64,000 nt of DNA, from contig NZ_UWOD01000001.1 of assembly GCF_900604335.1 (NCBI RefSeq), forward strand, positions 372,001 to 436,000, given 5' to 3'. This DNA comes from Intestinibacillus sp. Marseille-P6563 (lineage in GTDB: Bacteria > Bacillota > Clostridia > Oscillospirales > Butyricicoccaceae). Position numbers and translations under genes: made by a program. Numbering within the stretch: position 1 is the stretch's first letter; each line of letters opens with the position of its first letter. The notes beneath the pieces were generated by a model, which was not told the origin of the DNA, did no database searches, and saw only the letters and a list, made by a program, of their open reading frames with translations. This document shows, in pieces, positions 1 through 8,725 of this stretch.

Positions 1-789
1 CTCGGTATCGATATGATGCACCGCCGTACGAATTTTGTAGGCTTCCACCCGAGAACAGGCGCAAAACAAAATCTGCCGGGCTTCGCCGGTATAGCAGCCC
101 ACAGCCGGACACATCGTAGAGCCTCGTCCGCACGCCTGATTGATATGTCGGGCCACCAGCGGTCCTTTGGCTGTGATGACCAGAATCAGGCGGCCTGCCC
201 CAGCCCCGCGCAGCGCTTTGTCAATGACTAGTGAAGTAGCTGCGGTTGCAATCAGGCCATATAGTACCGCATCCACGCTGCCAAAGACCGGCCAGCCGAG
301 CAGAATGATAATGACATCAACCGTCATCGTCACGGCGCCGACCGAAAGATGCGGATGCCTGGCTTTGATGGACAAGGTCAAAAAATCAGTCCCGCCCGAA
401 GAAGAACCGCGGCGATAGAGCAGCGCCAGTGCCAGCCCTAAAAACACACCCGAATACAGTGCCGCCAGCAGCCGGTTACCCGTATACGGCGGGACGCGCA
501 CAAACACAACATCCAAAAACAGCGTGCAAACGATCATGCTGCCCAGGGTTTTCTTTAAAAACCGGAATCCTAAAAACCGATAGCTAATCAGCATCAACGG
601 CACATTGAGCACCAGCACAGTCAAGCCAATCGGCAGGCCCCAAAGATGATTGACAATCAACGCCAAACCGGATAAGCCGCCCGGTGCAAAGCCAGCCATT
701 TTGGCAAAGGTATCGATACCTATGGCATACAACGCGCCGCTGATGCAATCCACCAGAAAATTCATCGCCCACACGCGAAAACGCTTCAT
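1..789 (-). CDS. YitT family membrane protein (C-terminus outside window)
   Basis: The protein is read on the minus strand from an ATG at 789, preceded by a strong AGGAGGG site; 263 codons stay open to the window edge, so the C-terminal end is missing. The N-terminal part has several hydrophobic membrane segments and a glycine-rich APGGLSGLALIVNHL motif, followed by RRGSSSGGTDFL. Both are typical of the DUF161/YitT family. The part after about residue 200 (LVARHINQACGRGSTMCPAVGCY) matches the cytoplasmic DUF2179 domain of the same family. The molecular role of YitT proteins is not established; they are inner-membrane proteins of unknown transport or signalling function. It is divergent from the MATE pump gene. 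The family call is firm, the function unknown. Confidence 0.85.
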   Translation of the reverse strand, partial: MKRFRVWAMNFLVDCISGALYAIGIDTFAKMAGFAPGGLSGLALIVNHLWGLPIGLTVLVLNVPLMLISYRFLGFRFLKKTLGSMIVCTLFLDVVFVRVPPYTGNRLLAALYSGVFLGLALALLYRRGSSSGGTDFLTLSIKARHPHLSVGAVTMTVDVIIILLGWPVFGSVDAVLYGLIATAATSLVIDKALRGAGAGRLILVITAKGPLVARHINQACGRGSTMCPAVGCYTGEARQILFCACSRVEAYKIRTAVHHIDTE

Positions 790-820
790 CGTTTTTTCCC
801 TCCTTTTCTCTCTCTCCGAA

Positions 821-845
821 AGGCCACCCTCGCGGTGGCTTTTCC
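821..845. terminator. Small GC-rich hairpin between yitT-like gene and MATE gene
   Basis: GCCACC (823-828) and GGTGGC (834-839) form a six-pair stem with a five-base loop, flanked by AAAG on one side and CTTTTCC on the other. It lies in the 5' leader of the yitT-like gene, so it could be a weak bidirectional terminator or a leader hairpin. Confidence 0.35.
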
Positions 846-946
846 TATGGCTTTCAGTTTGCCCCAGAAGCAACCGAACATACTGGGATTTGGCAAAACA
901 GACAGGAAAGGAGCCAATCGTTTGATGATTTTGTGAAGTTTATGAT

Positions 947-975
947 TTGTTGCCTGCGGGCAGGGCTGGTATAAT
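947..975 (+). promoter_or_regulatory. Sigma-A type promoter of the MATE gene
   Basis: TTGTTG at 947-952 and TATAAT at 970-975 are separated by 17 bases and lie about 40 bases before the MATE start codon. The spacing and the perfect -10 box support a vegetative promoter. Confidence 0.6.
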
Positions 976-1012
976 GATAAATCGAGAGAAAAAACGGAAA
1001 GGACTCTGCATC

Positions 1013-2353
1013 ATGAAGGATCTCACCAAAGGTTCGCCAGTCCCCCTGATCCTGACGTTTACCATACCGGTCTTGCTGGGCAATCTGCTCCAGCTTCTGT
1101 ACAATTTGGCCGATACCCGCATCGTTGGATCGTTTTTAGGCGAACAGGCACTCGCCGCGGTTGGTGCCACCAACCCCTTAAACAATCTGCTGATCGGTCT
1201 GCTGGTTGGCCTGACCAATGGTTTTGCCATCCTGACGGCGCGCTGCTTTGGCGCCAAAGACCGGGACGGTGTGCGCCGGTCGATCGGCGCTATTTTTGTG
1301 CTGGCTGGTATCACAGCCATCGCGCTGACGGTCGTGGGACTGTGCCTTTTAAAACCCATCTTGCAATTGCTCAATACCCCGGCCGATTTGCTTGACCTGT
1401 CTATGGACTATTTCCGCGTTATTTTACTGGGTACCATTGCGACCATGTTTTATAATGTGTGCTCCACCGTATTGCGCGCAGTCGGCGACTCGATCACGCC
1501 CCTGTTGTTCCTGATGCTGTCAACGACCCTTAACGTTGGACTCGACCTGCTTTTTGTGGGCCCGCTCGGTCTAGGCGTTCCCGGTGCAGCCCTGGCAACC
1601 GTACTGGCACAGCTCGTTTCGGTTTTGCTTTGTCTGCTGGTTATGCGGCGGCGATTTGCGGAAATCTGGCCGAAAAAAGCCGATTTCCATGTTTCCGCTC
1701 AACTGGCTGGCCAGCTGTATGGTACCGGAGTTTCGATGGCGATGATGTATTGTTTGGTCAACATCGGCTCGGTCATCCTGCAAGGGGTCATCAATACGTT
1801 TGGTACCGACACCATTGTGGCGCATACGGCTGCCCGCCGATTGACCGAACTGTTTATGCTCGCCTTTTCGGCGTTTGGTGTCACCATGGCCACCTATTGC
1901 AGCCAGAATTTCGGAGCGCAAAAACCAGCCCGCATCCGGCGCGGCCTGCGGGCTACCCTGCTGATGGCTTGGAGTTTCTGCCTGATCGTTGTAGTGGTCA
2001 CATATTTGTGTGCCCCGCAGCTTGTCTATCTGGTCACCGGTAGCCGCAAACCGGAAATTTTGGATACTGCGGTTTGGTATCTGCGGGTAGATACGTTGTT
2101 TTATTGGGTCACGGCGGCGATCAGCATCCTGCGCAATGCCTTGCAGGGCATTGGCGACCGCATGACACCGCTCATCTCCAGCGGCATCGAACTGCTTGGC
2201 AAAATCGCCGTAGTGTTGTTCCTGACGCCGCGCTTGGGATATTTCGGCATCATTTTGGCAGAACCACTTGTGTGGGCGGTCATGGTCATCCCGCTTGTGG
2301 TGCAAACCCTGCGGCAGCCCCGCTTCCGCGGTCCGGACTGTGTAACCGAATAA
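1013..2353 (+). CDS. MATE family multidrug/cation efflux transporter
   Basis: This is a 446-residue polytopic membrane protein with about twelve hydrophobic segments, the usual length for MATE (NorM/DinF type) antiporters. These pumps expel cationic drugs and metabolites using a sodium or proton gradient. The N-terminus (TIPVLLGNLLQLLYNLADT) and the later LRAVGDSITPLLFLML stretch carry typical family signatures. The ATG at 1013 is chosen because GGAAAGGA precedes it; a longer in-frame start at 947 would begin upstream of the promoter -10 box. It is a single gene, with its own promoter and followed by a terminator. The substrate cannot be told from sequence. Confidence 0.9.
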   Translation: MKDLTKGSPVPLILTFTIPVLLGNLLQLLYNLADTRIVGSFLGEQALAAVGATNPLNNLLIGLLVGLTNGFAILTARCFGAKDRDGVRRSIGAIFVLAGITAIALTVVGLCLLKPILQLLNTPADLLDLSMDYFRVILLGTIATMFYNVCSTVLRAVGDSITPLLFLMLSTTLNVGLDLLFVGPLGLGVPGAALATVLAQLVSVLLCLLVMRRRFAEIWPKKADFHVSAQLAGQLYGTGVSMAMMYCLVNIGSVILQGVINTFGTDTIVAHTAARRLTELFMLAFSAFGVTMATYCSQNFGAQKPARIRRGLRATLLMAWSFCLIVVVVTYLCAPQLVYLVTGSRKPEILDTAVWYLRVDTLFYWVTAAISILRNALQGIGDRMTPLISSGIELLGKIAVVLFLTPRLGYFGIILAEPLVWAVMVIPLVVQTLRQPRFRGPDCVTE

Positions 2354-2424
2354 CAAACTGAATTTGCGTATGGTATGGAGAATGACATCTATACCTGTGA
2401 AATCTTACTGTCGGTACGCGAAAT

Positions 2425-2473
2425 AAAACAGCCCTACACCCGGCCAAAAAATGCTGGATGTAGGGCTGTTTTT
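2425..2473 (+). terminator. Intrinsic terminator after MATE gene
   Basis: AAAACAGCCCTACA (2425-2438) pairs with TGTAGGGCTGTTTTT (2459-2473), giving a long stem ending in a T tract. Confidence 0.85.
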
Positions 2474-2486
2474 CGGATTTTTTTAT

Positions 2487-2549
2487 TTGGGGAGATAAGT
2501 GGGACCAAACCGCTGACCGCTTGAATGGCATTCAAGCGCTCTCCCAGAC
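2487..2549 (-). repeat. Diverged 3' part of tRNA-Ala, probable ancient attachment site
   Basis: Compared with the intact minus-strand tRNA-Ala at 15827-15902, the stretch 2491-2547 matches at all but about five positions. It runs from the 3' acceptor strand through the T arm and anticodon arm into the D arm, and similarity then stops. The 5' acceptor and half of the D arm are absent, so it cannot be a functional tRNA, and the anticodon triplet reads GCC instead of GGC. Orientation and extent fit the displaced tRNA 3' end left when an element integrates at a tRNA gene (inference). Confidence 0.7.
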
Positions 2550-2602
2550 CATATTTCCTATGCAATTTTGATGTTGAGGCGCTTGATGTGCACCCCCATT
2601 TA

Positions 2603-3333
2603 TCATCTGCCATTTTCAATTTTTCTTTGCCAGTCTGGTGTTTTCCAGACTGACCAAAAATGCTCTACGCTAATGTTAAGTTTGAGTTTCAGTTGGTAGT
2701 CGCGGTATGCATCCACCCGATTAATCATGCGGGAAACAATCATTCTCTTTGCTGATATACTGGCAATAGCAGTTTCTCCGTCCTCTGATTCTTTTCGCGT
2801 TGCATACACTTTACCGCGCAATTCGGAACAGCGTTACTCTTGCTCTTGGATTACTTCGCTTAGAAGTTCCATAGAAAAATCACTTTCACCAGACAAAAAT
2901 TTCATTGTTTCGGTTTTCAAGCGGCCTAAATCTCTCTGCCCGATTAAATTCTTTCTCCAAGTTCTTGAAGATTGTTTTTTCGCAGCAAGTTCGCGCTTGT
3001 AGCAAACATCCAGCACATCATTCCGCTTAAGATTGCAAACCCATGAGAAAATCCCCCCGATGATGGAATCAATGATTGCATCCAGCTTTTCAACTGTATA
3101 GCCTTTCTGGCCGTCACAATTCCCGTATGCACGGCTCTTTGTTTGGTGAGTATATCTATCGTTGGTTCCATCCTGACATTTTCAACCTTTACCGTTTGTA
3201 GTAGTGCACAGGCGCGTACCACCATGGCCACAAAAAATATTGCCAGCCAAAAGAGATTTTCCCCGTGTACTCAGTGGGGCGGAACGGATTGTCTGTTGTT
3301 TTCTAGTACTTTTAATTTAGTCGTGCAGATCCG
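2603..3333 (-). pseudogene. Large serine recombinase, decayed C-terminal part
   Basis: A single minus-strand frame, interrupted by in-frame TGA and TAA codons, spells the C-terminal half of a transposon-type large serine recombinase. First comes the zinc-ribbon region (PLSTRGKSLLAGNIFCGHGG, then a NCDGQKGY segment). The coiled-coil region follows (LKTETMKFLSGESDFSMELL), then the terminal segment (SAKRMIVSRMINRVDAYRDY). The catalytic N-terminal resolvase domain is missing upstream of about 3333. One zinc-ligand cysteine pair is degraded to CGHGG. Such proteins move Clostridia integrative elements; this copy is inactive. It lies directly beside the tRNA-Ala remnant. Confidence 0.8.
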
Positions 3334-3338
3334 GCTTC

Positions 3339-3395
3339 TTATCAACCTGTAAAAGCGCACCTTGTAATGCAAGATGCGCTTTAGCAGGTTGATAA
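3339..3395. repeat. Long imperfect inverted repeat
   Basis: TTATCAACCTG (from 3339) pairs with CAGGTTGATAA (to 3395), and the inner arms AAAGCGCA/TGCGCTTT and CTTG/CAAG continue the stem. This gives nearly 27 pairs with small bulges around a five-base loop. It sits just upstream of the recombinase remnant and has no T tract. It could be an element end, a former terminator or a small mobile repeat. Confidence 0.5.
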
Positions 3396-3445
3396 ACTAA
3401 CATTACTCTAAAAACTTACCTTGAGGGAGACGCTGGTGGTTATAG

Positions 3446-3658
3446 TTAAAGACAATGACGTACATATATTCTGAGAAGTTGCTTGATCTCATCGTCTACA
3501 GTGTCATGGGAATTGTCGTACTCGTCGTATAACCTCCATTTAGAGAAATAGGATGTGTGGCGTACGATTTCTTCGGTAGCCGCTCCGTCTTTATCCTTTG
3601 CAGAACAAATAGTCTGTTTTGCATTTTCTACTGTCCTTTTAATGAGAGAGTAGGTTCT
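3446..3658 (-). other. Possible coding remnant of unknown origin
   Basis: A minus-strand frame of 70 sense codons without any start codon stays open and has coding-like composition (for example VENAKQTICSAKDKDGAATEE), then ends in TAA at 3446. I do not recognise the family. It lies inside the decayed island, so a truncated gene fragment is likeliest. The rest of 3396-3734 shows nothing else I can identify. Confidence 0.3.
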
Positions 3659-3734
3659 TTAAGCGCTCTAAGCAAACCATCTGTTTTATCATGTATCCAT
3701 TAGTTTCAAGAGTTAACGTAGGCGTATTCTATGA

Positions 3735-4604
3735 CTATGTAAGCTTTGAACAGACGCTAAGATCACGGTATTTGCTGGGCGGCATACCGACCAGCTTGGA
3801 AAACGCCTGACTGAAACGGTTGGGGTCATCATACCCGACCATGCTGCCAATGTAGGTGATGCTGAAATCCGAACTGGTCAGCAGCGACTGTGCTTCACCG
3901 ATGCGCCGCCGGGTGCGGTATTGCATGGGGGAACAGTTGAAGGCGTCGGAAAAGAGATGGGCGGCATAAAACCGGTTGATATGGAATCGATCAGCCAGTT
4001 CATCCAGGGTAAAACGCTGGGTATAGTTCTGATCGATGTAGCGACGCATGTCTTCAGCAACCGAATTTTCAGCCGGATACAGATGGCTTTGCATGGTCTG
4101 GTTGCTGTTGGCCAAGTGGTCCACAATGGCGCACAAAGATTGTAGAAACCCTTGGGCAAAGGTAGCGACTTGGGGTTGCTGTTCGATCAGCCCACGCTCA
4201 ATGGCCTCAAAGCCGTGCAGCAAAAAATCAAAGTAAGGGCCGCTGGACACGACGTAATCGCTCGGACTGGCCGCAATATGGCCCAGCGGCAGACTGCGAA
4301 GGCGGATGTTGGAGATGCCGCACAGGAAAAAGCGCATGGGGGCATCTGCATGCAGCGCCAGGTCCTGATGCAGCATATCGGTGTTGTAAAGGATCAGGTC
4401 GCCGGGTTCGCTGCGATATTCATGTCCGTCGATAACGTGGAAGCCTTGCCCTGCATAGACCAGCCCGATCTCGGTGATGTCATGATGGCTGTGGATGGCA
4501 CGTACTTTGCCGCTGGCATCCACTTCGGTGTTGGTCAGATAAGCCATGCGCGGCTGGTCGGCGGTATGCGGTAAGCTGGCCGGAATGGCATGCATATGGA
4601 TCAT
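3735..4604 (-). CDS. AraC family transcriptional regulator
   Basis: This 289-residue regulator has an N-terminal cupin-like sensor domain (about residues 20-160, with HSHHDITEIGLVYAG and the Y..EPGDLILYN motif). A C-terminal pair of AraC helix-turn-helix motifs follows (about 190-285; LDELADRFHINRFYAAHLF and IGSMVGYDDPNRFSQAFSKL). The start at 4604 is preceded by GGAGG at eight bases; a second in-frame ATG at 4595 is possible. It is divergent from the transporter-iolI-iolG operon, so it most likely activates that operon in response to an inositol-type ligand. That role is inferred from position only. Confidence 0.88.
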   Translation of the reverse strand: MIHMHAIPASLPHTADQPRMAYLTNTEVDASGKVRAIHSHHDITEIGLVYAGQGFHVIDGHEYRSEPGDLILYNTDMLHQDLALHADAPMRFFLCGISNIRLRSLPLGHIAASPSDYVVSSGPYFDFLLHGFEAIERGLIEQQPQVATFAQGFLQSLCAIVDHLANSNQTMQSHLYPAENSVAEDMRRYIDQNYTQRFTLDELADRFHINRFYAAHLFSDAFNCSPMQYRTRRRIGEAQSLLTSSDFSITYIGSMVGYDDPNRFSQAFSKLVGMPPSKYRDLSVCSKLT

Positions 4605-5186
4605 GAAAGGGACCTCCCCAATGCAGGATTTTGCTTTTTTCTTATTATAACAGAGGGGCTATCAAACACCATTGAAAAATTGCGGCGTTTACAGAAATTC
4701 TATACCAAAAATGACAGAAACGTTGTCAAAAACGACATTTTGAAGACTGGCTATGCAAATCTTGCTGTTTTGACAAAAGAACAGGGTTTTTGTGTGAAAA
4801 TAGAGCAATAAAACAATAGACTTTTGCAAAAAATGTTCACCAAAAGGAAGAGAAAAATTTGAGATTTGACGCAAAGACTGCTTTGAAAACTTGCGAAGCT
4901 TGAAAAATGCCCAAAAGACGAACGGATAAGCTGTGCAAATTACCCTTTAAGCCTTGCTGATTGCACAAAAAAGAAAAAGCTTAGCTGTATAAAATGACTG
5001 TACATTTTTGGGAGAGAAAAAAGCGAGAAAAGAAAAAGAAATTATTTGATTTGCCATTTCGAAAAAGAGCGAAGAAAAGACAGCAAGAAATGCAAGGCAT
5101 GGCGCAACAGAGATCGCCATAATGGGTTTTGCAAAAAGCCGAGAGAAGCTTCACAAGGAAGAAAAAAAACAAGAGGAGAAATGAAA
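4605..5186. promoter_or_regulatory. Divergent control region between araC-like gene and inositol operon
   Basis: This 580-base, A-rich stretch has no gene. A TATAAT (minus strand, about 4643-4648) fits the regulator's -10 box. On the plus strand a TATAAA near 4987 lies about 200 bases before the transporter start, but no -35 box sits at proper spacing, as is common for activator-dependent promoters. The remaining leader is strongly purine-rich; I cannot define operator repeats with confidence. Confidence 0.45.
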
Positions 5187-6620
5187 ATGGGCAAACAAAA
5201 GAACGCGCTGGAAAGGCAGAACGGAACGGCTTCCCTGGCAGCCGGCGGACGCCTGACGGTTGGTGAACGGCTGGCGTATGGCTGCGGGGATACGGCCTGC
5301 AATATTGTCTTTGGCATGATCAGTACCTTGCTGACGCTGTTTTATACAGACTATGCCGGCATTTCGGTGGCTACGGTGGGCTTGGTCATGCTGATCTCCC
5401 GCATTTTTGATGGAACATCCGATGTCATCATGGGCTTTATTGTCAACCGTACGAAATCCAGATGGGGGAAAGCACGTCCCTGGATCATTTGGATGAGCAT
5501 TCCATACTGTGTTTCAGCGGTGCTGCTGTTCACCGTGCCGCAGACCTCGGAAACGCTGCAATTCTGGTACATCTTTGTTACCTATAACCTGACCACGACC
5601 GTTTTGTATACGGCCATCAATGTGCCGTACGGCACCATGTCGACCATGATGACCCGTTCGGCGCATGAGCGTGATCTGCTGTCTGTGTTCCGCATGTCGA
5701 TGGCGCCGGTGGGCCGTATCATTTCGGTGACCTTGACCATGCCGGTGGTCAAGCTGTTCGGGGATACCAAAGAGGCATGGGCCAAAGCCATGCTGATGTG
5801 GTCGGCCATTGCGCTGGTGATGCTGCTGATTTGCTTTTTCCGCTGCAAAGAGCGTGTCCAGTTGGAAAATACCACGAGCAAATCCCACGTTCCGCTGGGG
5901 AAAAATTTGAAAGCGCTGCTGACCAATCAATATTTCTGGGCAGCCCTCATTTTATGGACCGTCACTTGCGTGCATGGTACCCTGGTTGGCACCGATCTGC
6001 CGTATTATTGCAAATATATCTTTGGCAACGACAGCTGGATGTATAGTGTACTCTACCTGGCCGAAGCCGGCACGCTGGTCGTAGGCGCCATGCTCTGCCC
6101 GCTGCTGCTCAACCGGTTCAGCAAGCGTGATCTGTCCTTATGGGGGTGTGTGCTGGCCGTTGCAGCGCATGCGACCTTGCTGCTCAATCCCCATAGCTTT
6201 ACCCTGGCGCTGGTCAGCAGCATTGTGCGTGCGTTGGGCGAAGCGCCGTTGACAGCCGTGGTCTTCGGTATGATGGGACAGGTGGTCGAATATGGCCAGT
6301 GGAAGTCCCATATCCGGCAGGAAGCGCTGATTTTTGGCGGCGGCAGCCTGGGCTTTAAGATCGGCACCGGTATTACCAGTGCGATTATCACCAAATTGCT
6401 GGATATCAGCGGTTATACCAGTTCAATTGACGGGGTAGAAGTCGGCGGATTGATCACGCAGCCGTCGAGCGCCTTGCAGATGATTCAGAACATCTATTTG
6501 TATGGCCCGCTGATCATTTGGGCGATTGCGGTTGTGGTATTGCTGCTGTATAAGCTGGATAAAAAATACGCATCCATTATGACCGAACTGGAAGAACGCG
6601 AAGCCCGCGGAGAACTGTAA
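5187..6620 (+). CDS. GPH family (MelB-type) sugar/polyol:cation symporter
   Basis: This 477-residue, twelve-segment membrane protein belongs to the glycoside-pentoside-hexuronide symporters. The N-terminal AYGCGDTACNIVFGM matches the family YG.GD...N signature, and FDGTSDVIMGFIVNRTKSRW followed by GKARPW is the conserved loop 2-3 motif. The ATG at 5187 is preferred because GAGGAG lies eight bases upstream; the ATG at 5181 would leave two bases. The gene is 13 bases from iolI, in one operon with it and iolG. From that context it probably imports an inositol stereoisomer or inosose with sodium or protons (inference). Confidence 0.88.
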   Translation: MGKQKNALERQNGTASLAAGGRLTVGERLAYGCGDTACNIVFGMISTLLTLFYTDYAGISVATVGLVMLISRIFDGTSDVIMGFIVNRTKSRWGKARPWIIWMSIPYCVSAVLLFTVPQTSETLQFWYIFVTYNLTTTVLYTAINVPYGTMSTMMTRSAHERDLLSVFRMSMAPVGRIISVTLTMPVVKLFGDTKEAWAKAMLMWSAIALVMLLICFFRCKERVQLENTTSKSHVPLGKNLKALLTNQYFWAALILWTVTCVHGTLVGTDLPYYCKYIFGNDSWMYSVLYLAEAGTLVVGAMLCPLLLNRFSKRDLSLWGCVLAVAAHATLLLNPHSFTLALVSSIVRALGEAPLTAVVFGMMGQVVEYGQWKSHIRQEALIFGGGSLGFKIGTGITSAIITKLLDISGYTSSIDGVEVGGLITQPSSALQMIQNIYLYGPLIIWAIAVVVLLLYKLDKKYASIMTELEEREARGEL

Positions 6621-6633
6621 AGGAGGAACTTAC

Positions 6634-7467
6634 ATGTTAAAACTCGGATTCAACGAAGCGACCTGCAAGGAAAATTCCTCGGTCGAAAAAGACCTGGAAT
6701 TTTGCGAGAAGTACGGCTATGACTACATCGAACTGCGGCTCGATATGCTCAAGGAGTATTTCAAGACCCATACCATTGAGGACCTCAAGGCGTTTTTCGC
6801 AAAAAGCCACTTAAAGCCCTTTGCCTTCAACTCGATTGAAGACATCAACTTCCGCACCCCGGAACAGTGGGAAAAACTTGTCGAACTGTTCACTTTCGGC
6901 TGCGAAGTCGCCCAGGCCATCGGCAACAAATATATGATCGTCGTGCCCACCATGACAAACGAATACAGCACCAGGACCGAACAGGAGGTGCTGGAGGACT
7001 CTGTCGAGGTGTTAAACAAGCTGGCCGACATCGCCGAGCCTTACGGCGTGTGCTGCTCGTTCGAGCCCATCGGCGACCGCCGCTGGTGCTGCAATTCGCT
7101 GCGGCAGGCTCTGGAGATCGTGCAGGCGGTGAACCGCGACAGCGTGGGCCTGACGGTTGACTGCATCAACTTCTACATGCACGACAAGTGCGCGGATGTG
7201 GACTTTATCCGCAAGGTACCCAAGGAAAAGTTGTTCGTCTATCACATCAACGACTGCGAAGACCTGCCGTTCGGCGTGCTCGATCACTGCCACCGCATCA
7301 TGCCTGGCAAGGGCTGCATCCCGGTCGCCGAAATCAGCAAGGCAGTTATGGACGCGGGCTATGACGGTCCGGCGTGCCTCGAACTGTTCCGCCCCGAATA
7401 CTGGGATATGGACGCCGAAGAAGTCATCAAAATGGGCGTGGAGTGCTGCGCGCCCTTCCTGAAATAA
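6634..7467 (+). CDS. iolI: IolI-like inosose isomerase (TIM barrel)
   Basis: This 277-residue TIM-barrel sugar isomerase/epimerase closely follows Bacillus IolI in length and landmarks. It has the FNEATCKENSS start, CEKYGYDYIELR, DIAEPYGV, VNRDSVGLTVDC and the ELFRPEYWDMDAEE ending. Acidic and histidine residues at strand ends (E144, D176, H209, E245 region) are placed as in metal-dependent family members. IolI interconverts 2-keto-myo-inositol and 1-keto-D-chiro-inositol. AGGAGG precedes the ATG. Codon use is more GC-rich than in both neighbours, so this gene may have a different origin. With iolG downstream it would allow epimerisation of inositols through inosose. Confidence 0.82.
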   Translation: MLKLGFNEATCKENSSVEKDLEFCEKYGYDYIELRLDMLKEYFKTHTIEDLKAFFAKSHLKPFAFNSIEDINFRTPEQWEKLVELFTFGCEVAQAIGNKYMIVVPTMTNEYSTRTEQEVLEDSVEVLNKLADIAEPYGVCCSFEPIGDRRWCCNSLRQALEIVQAVNRDSVGLTVDCINFYMHDKCADVDFIRKVPKEKLFVYHINDCEDLPFGVLDHCHRIMPGKGCIPVAEISKAVMDAGYDGPACLELFRPEYWDMDAEEVIKMGVECCAPFLK

Positions 7468-7493
7468 CAACATGATAAAGGAGAGAATGTCAC

Positions 7494-8513
7494 ATGATGA
7501 ACAAAGTAAAAGTGGGTGTATTGGGGGCCGGTCGCATCGGTCGCCTGCACATTACCAACCTGGTGCAGTCGGTACCGGCTGCCGAAGTGGTAGCCATTGC
7601 CGATCCTTTCCTCAACGAGGAAACCCAGGCATTTGCAAACAATTTGGGAATTGCCCAGTGCTCCAAAGACCCGCAGGATATTTTTGCAAACCCCGATATC
7701 GATGCCGTTTTTGTCTGCACTTCGACCGAAGCGCATGCTGAGATGATTCAGCGGGCTGCCGAGGCGGGCAAGCATGTATTTTGTGAGAAACCCATCCATA
7801 CCGATTTGGAGCAGATTCGGAAGGCCATTGCAGCGACCGAAAAAGCTGGGGTAAAACTGCAGGTAGGCTTTGTACGTCGTTTTGACCACAACCATAAAAA
7901 GGTGCACGATGTCGTAGCTTCAGGCAAGCTGGGCCGTCCGCATCTGGTCAAGGTATGTTCCCGCGATCCCGAACATCAGCCGATGTCCTATATCGCAACC
8001 TCGGGCGGTATTTTTATGGATATGACCATTCATGATTTTGATATGGTACGGTATCTGTCCGGTTCGGAGGTCACCGAAGTATGCGCTTATGGCGCCGCAC
8101 TTTCGGGGGAAGGATATGACCAGTATAACGATGTCGATACTGCGATCATTATGATGAAATTTGAAAATGGTGCGCTGGGCGTGATCGATAACAGCCGTGC
8201 GTCCCATTATGGCTATGATCAGCGCACCGAAGTACATTGCGACAAGGGCTGCGTTCAGGTGACCAACGACTTGGATGACCAGGCGATGATCTCCACGCAT
8301 GAGACCGTGGAAATCGCCAAGCCGACCTGGTTCTTTTTGGAGCGTTACAACAATGCGTTTATCCAGGAAGCCAAGGATTTCATGGATGCCATCATAAACG
8401 ATACCGAACCGCTGGTTGGCGCCAAGGATGGCCTGATGCCGGTTGCCATTGCAATGGCAGCAGCAAAATCGTTCCAGGAAGGCCGTCCGGTCAAGCTGAG
8501 CGAGATTCTGTAA
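7494..8513 (+). CDS. iolG: Inositol 2-dehydrogenase (Gfo/Idh/MocA family)
   Basis: This 339-residue oxidoreductase has an N-terminal Rossmann fold (GVLGAGRIGRLH) that binds NAD. Next comes the family EKP motif (HVFCEKPIHTD), and then a catalytic region with GGIFMDMTIHDFDMVRYL, where the D...H pair acts in hydride transfer. The whole matches IolG, which oxidises myo-inositol to 2-keto-myo-inositol. A good AAGGAG site precedes the ATG. It is the last gene of the operon, 26 bases after iolI and followed by a terminator. Other Gfo/Idh sugars are possible, but the IolI neighbour favours inositol. Confidence 0.85.
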   Translation: MMNKVKVGVLGAGRIGRLHITNLVQSVPAAEVVAIADPFLNEETQAFANNLGIAQCSKDPQDIFANPDIDAVFVCTSTEAHAEMIQRAAEAGKHVFCEKPIHTDLEQIRKAIAATEKAGVKLQVGFVRRFDHNHKKVHDVVASGKLGRPHLVKVCSRDPEHQPMSYIATSGGIFMDMTIHDFDMVRYLSGSEVTEVCAYGAALSGEGYDQYNDVDTAIIMMKFENGALGVIDNSRASHYGYDQRTEVHCDKGCVQVTNDLDDQAMISTHETVEIAKPTWFFLERYNNAFIQEAKDFMDAIINDTEPLVGAKDGLMPVAIAMAAAKSFQEGRPVKLSEIL

Positions 8514-8596
8514 GATAGCTTCATCTTTCTCCTAACTCTCTCGTGCAGGATGTTGTCATTGGCAGGAACAAATCGATGAGAGTTGTTTGATCCTGC

Positions 8597-8638
8597 ACAA
8601 AACAGTCCCCGCAGCCATCGGCTGCGGGGACTGTTTTC
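8597..8638 (+). terminator. Intrinsic terminator of the inositol operon
   Basis: AAAACAGTCCCCGCAGCC (from 8599) pairs with GGCTGCGGGGACTGTTTT (to 8637), a very long GC-rich stem ending in a short T tract. Confidence 0.85.
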
Positions 8639-8725
8639 GGATTACAACACAATCGGCGATTTGTGTCGTTCCTTTTCCCTCCTTTCTCCAATATAATAAA
8701 GACATCCAATAAAGGAGGTAAAAGC

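Noticed and set aside
2487-2549. A second functional tRNA gene
   Set aside because: It lacks the 5' acceptor strand and part of the D arm, has several mismatches and no CCA-type 3' end, so it is a remnant only.
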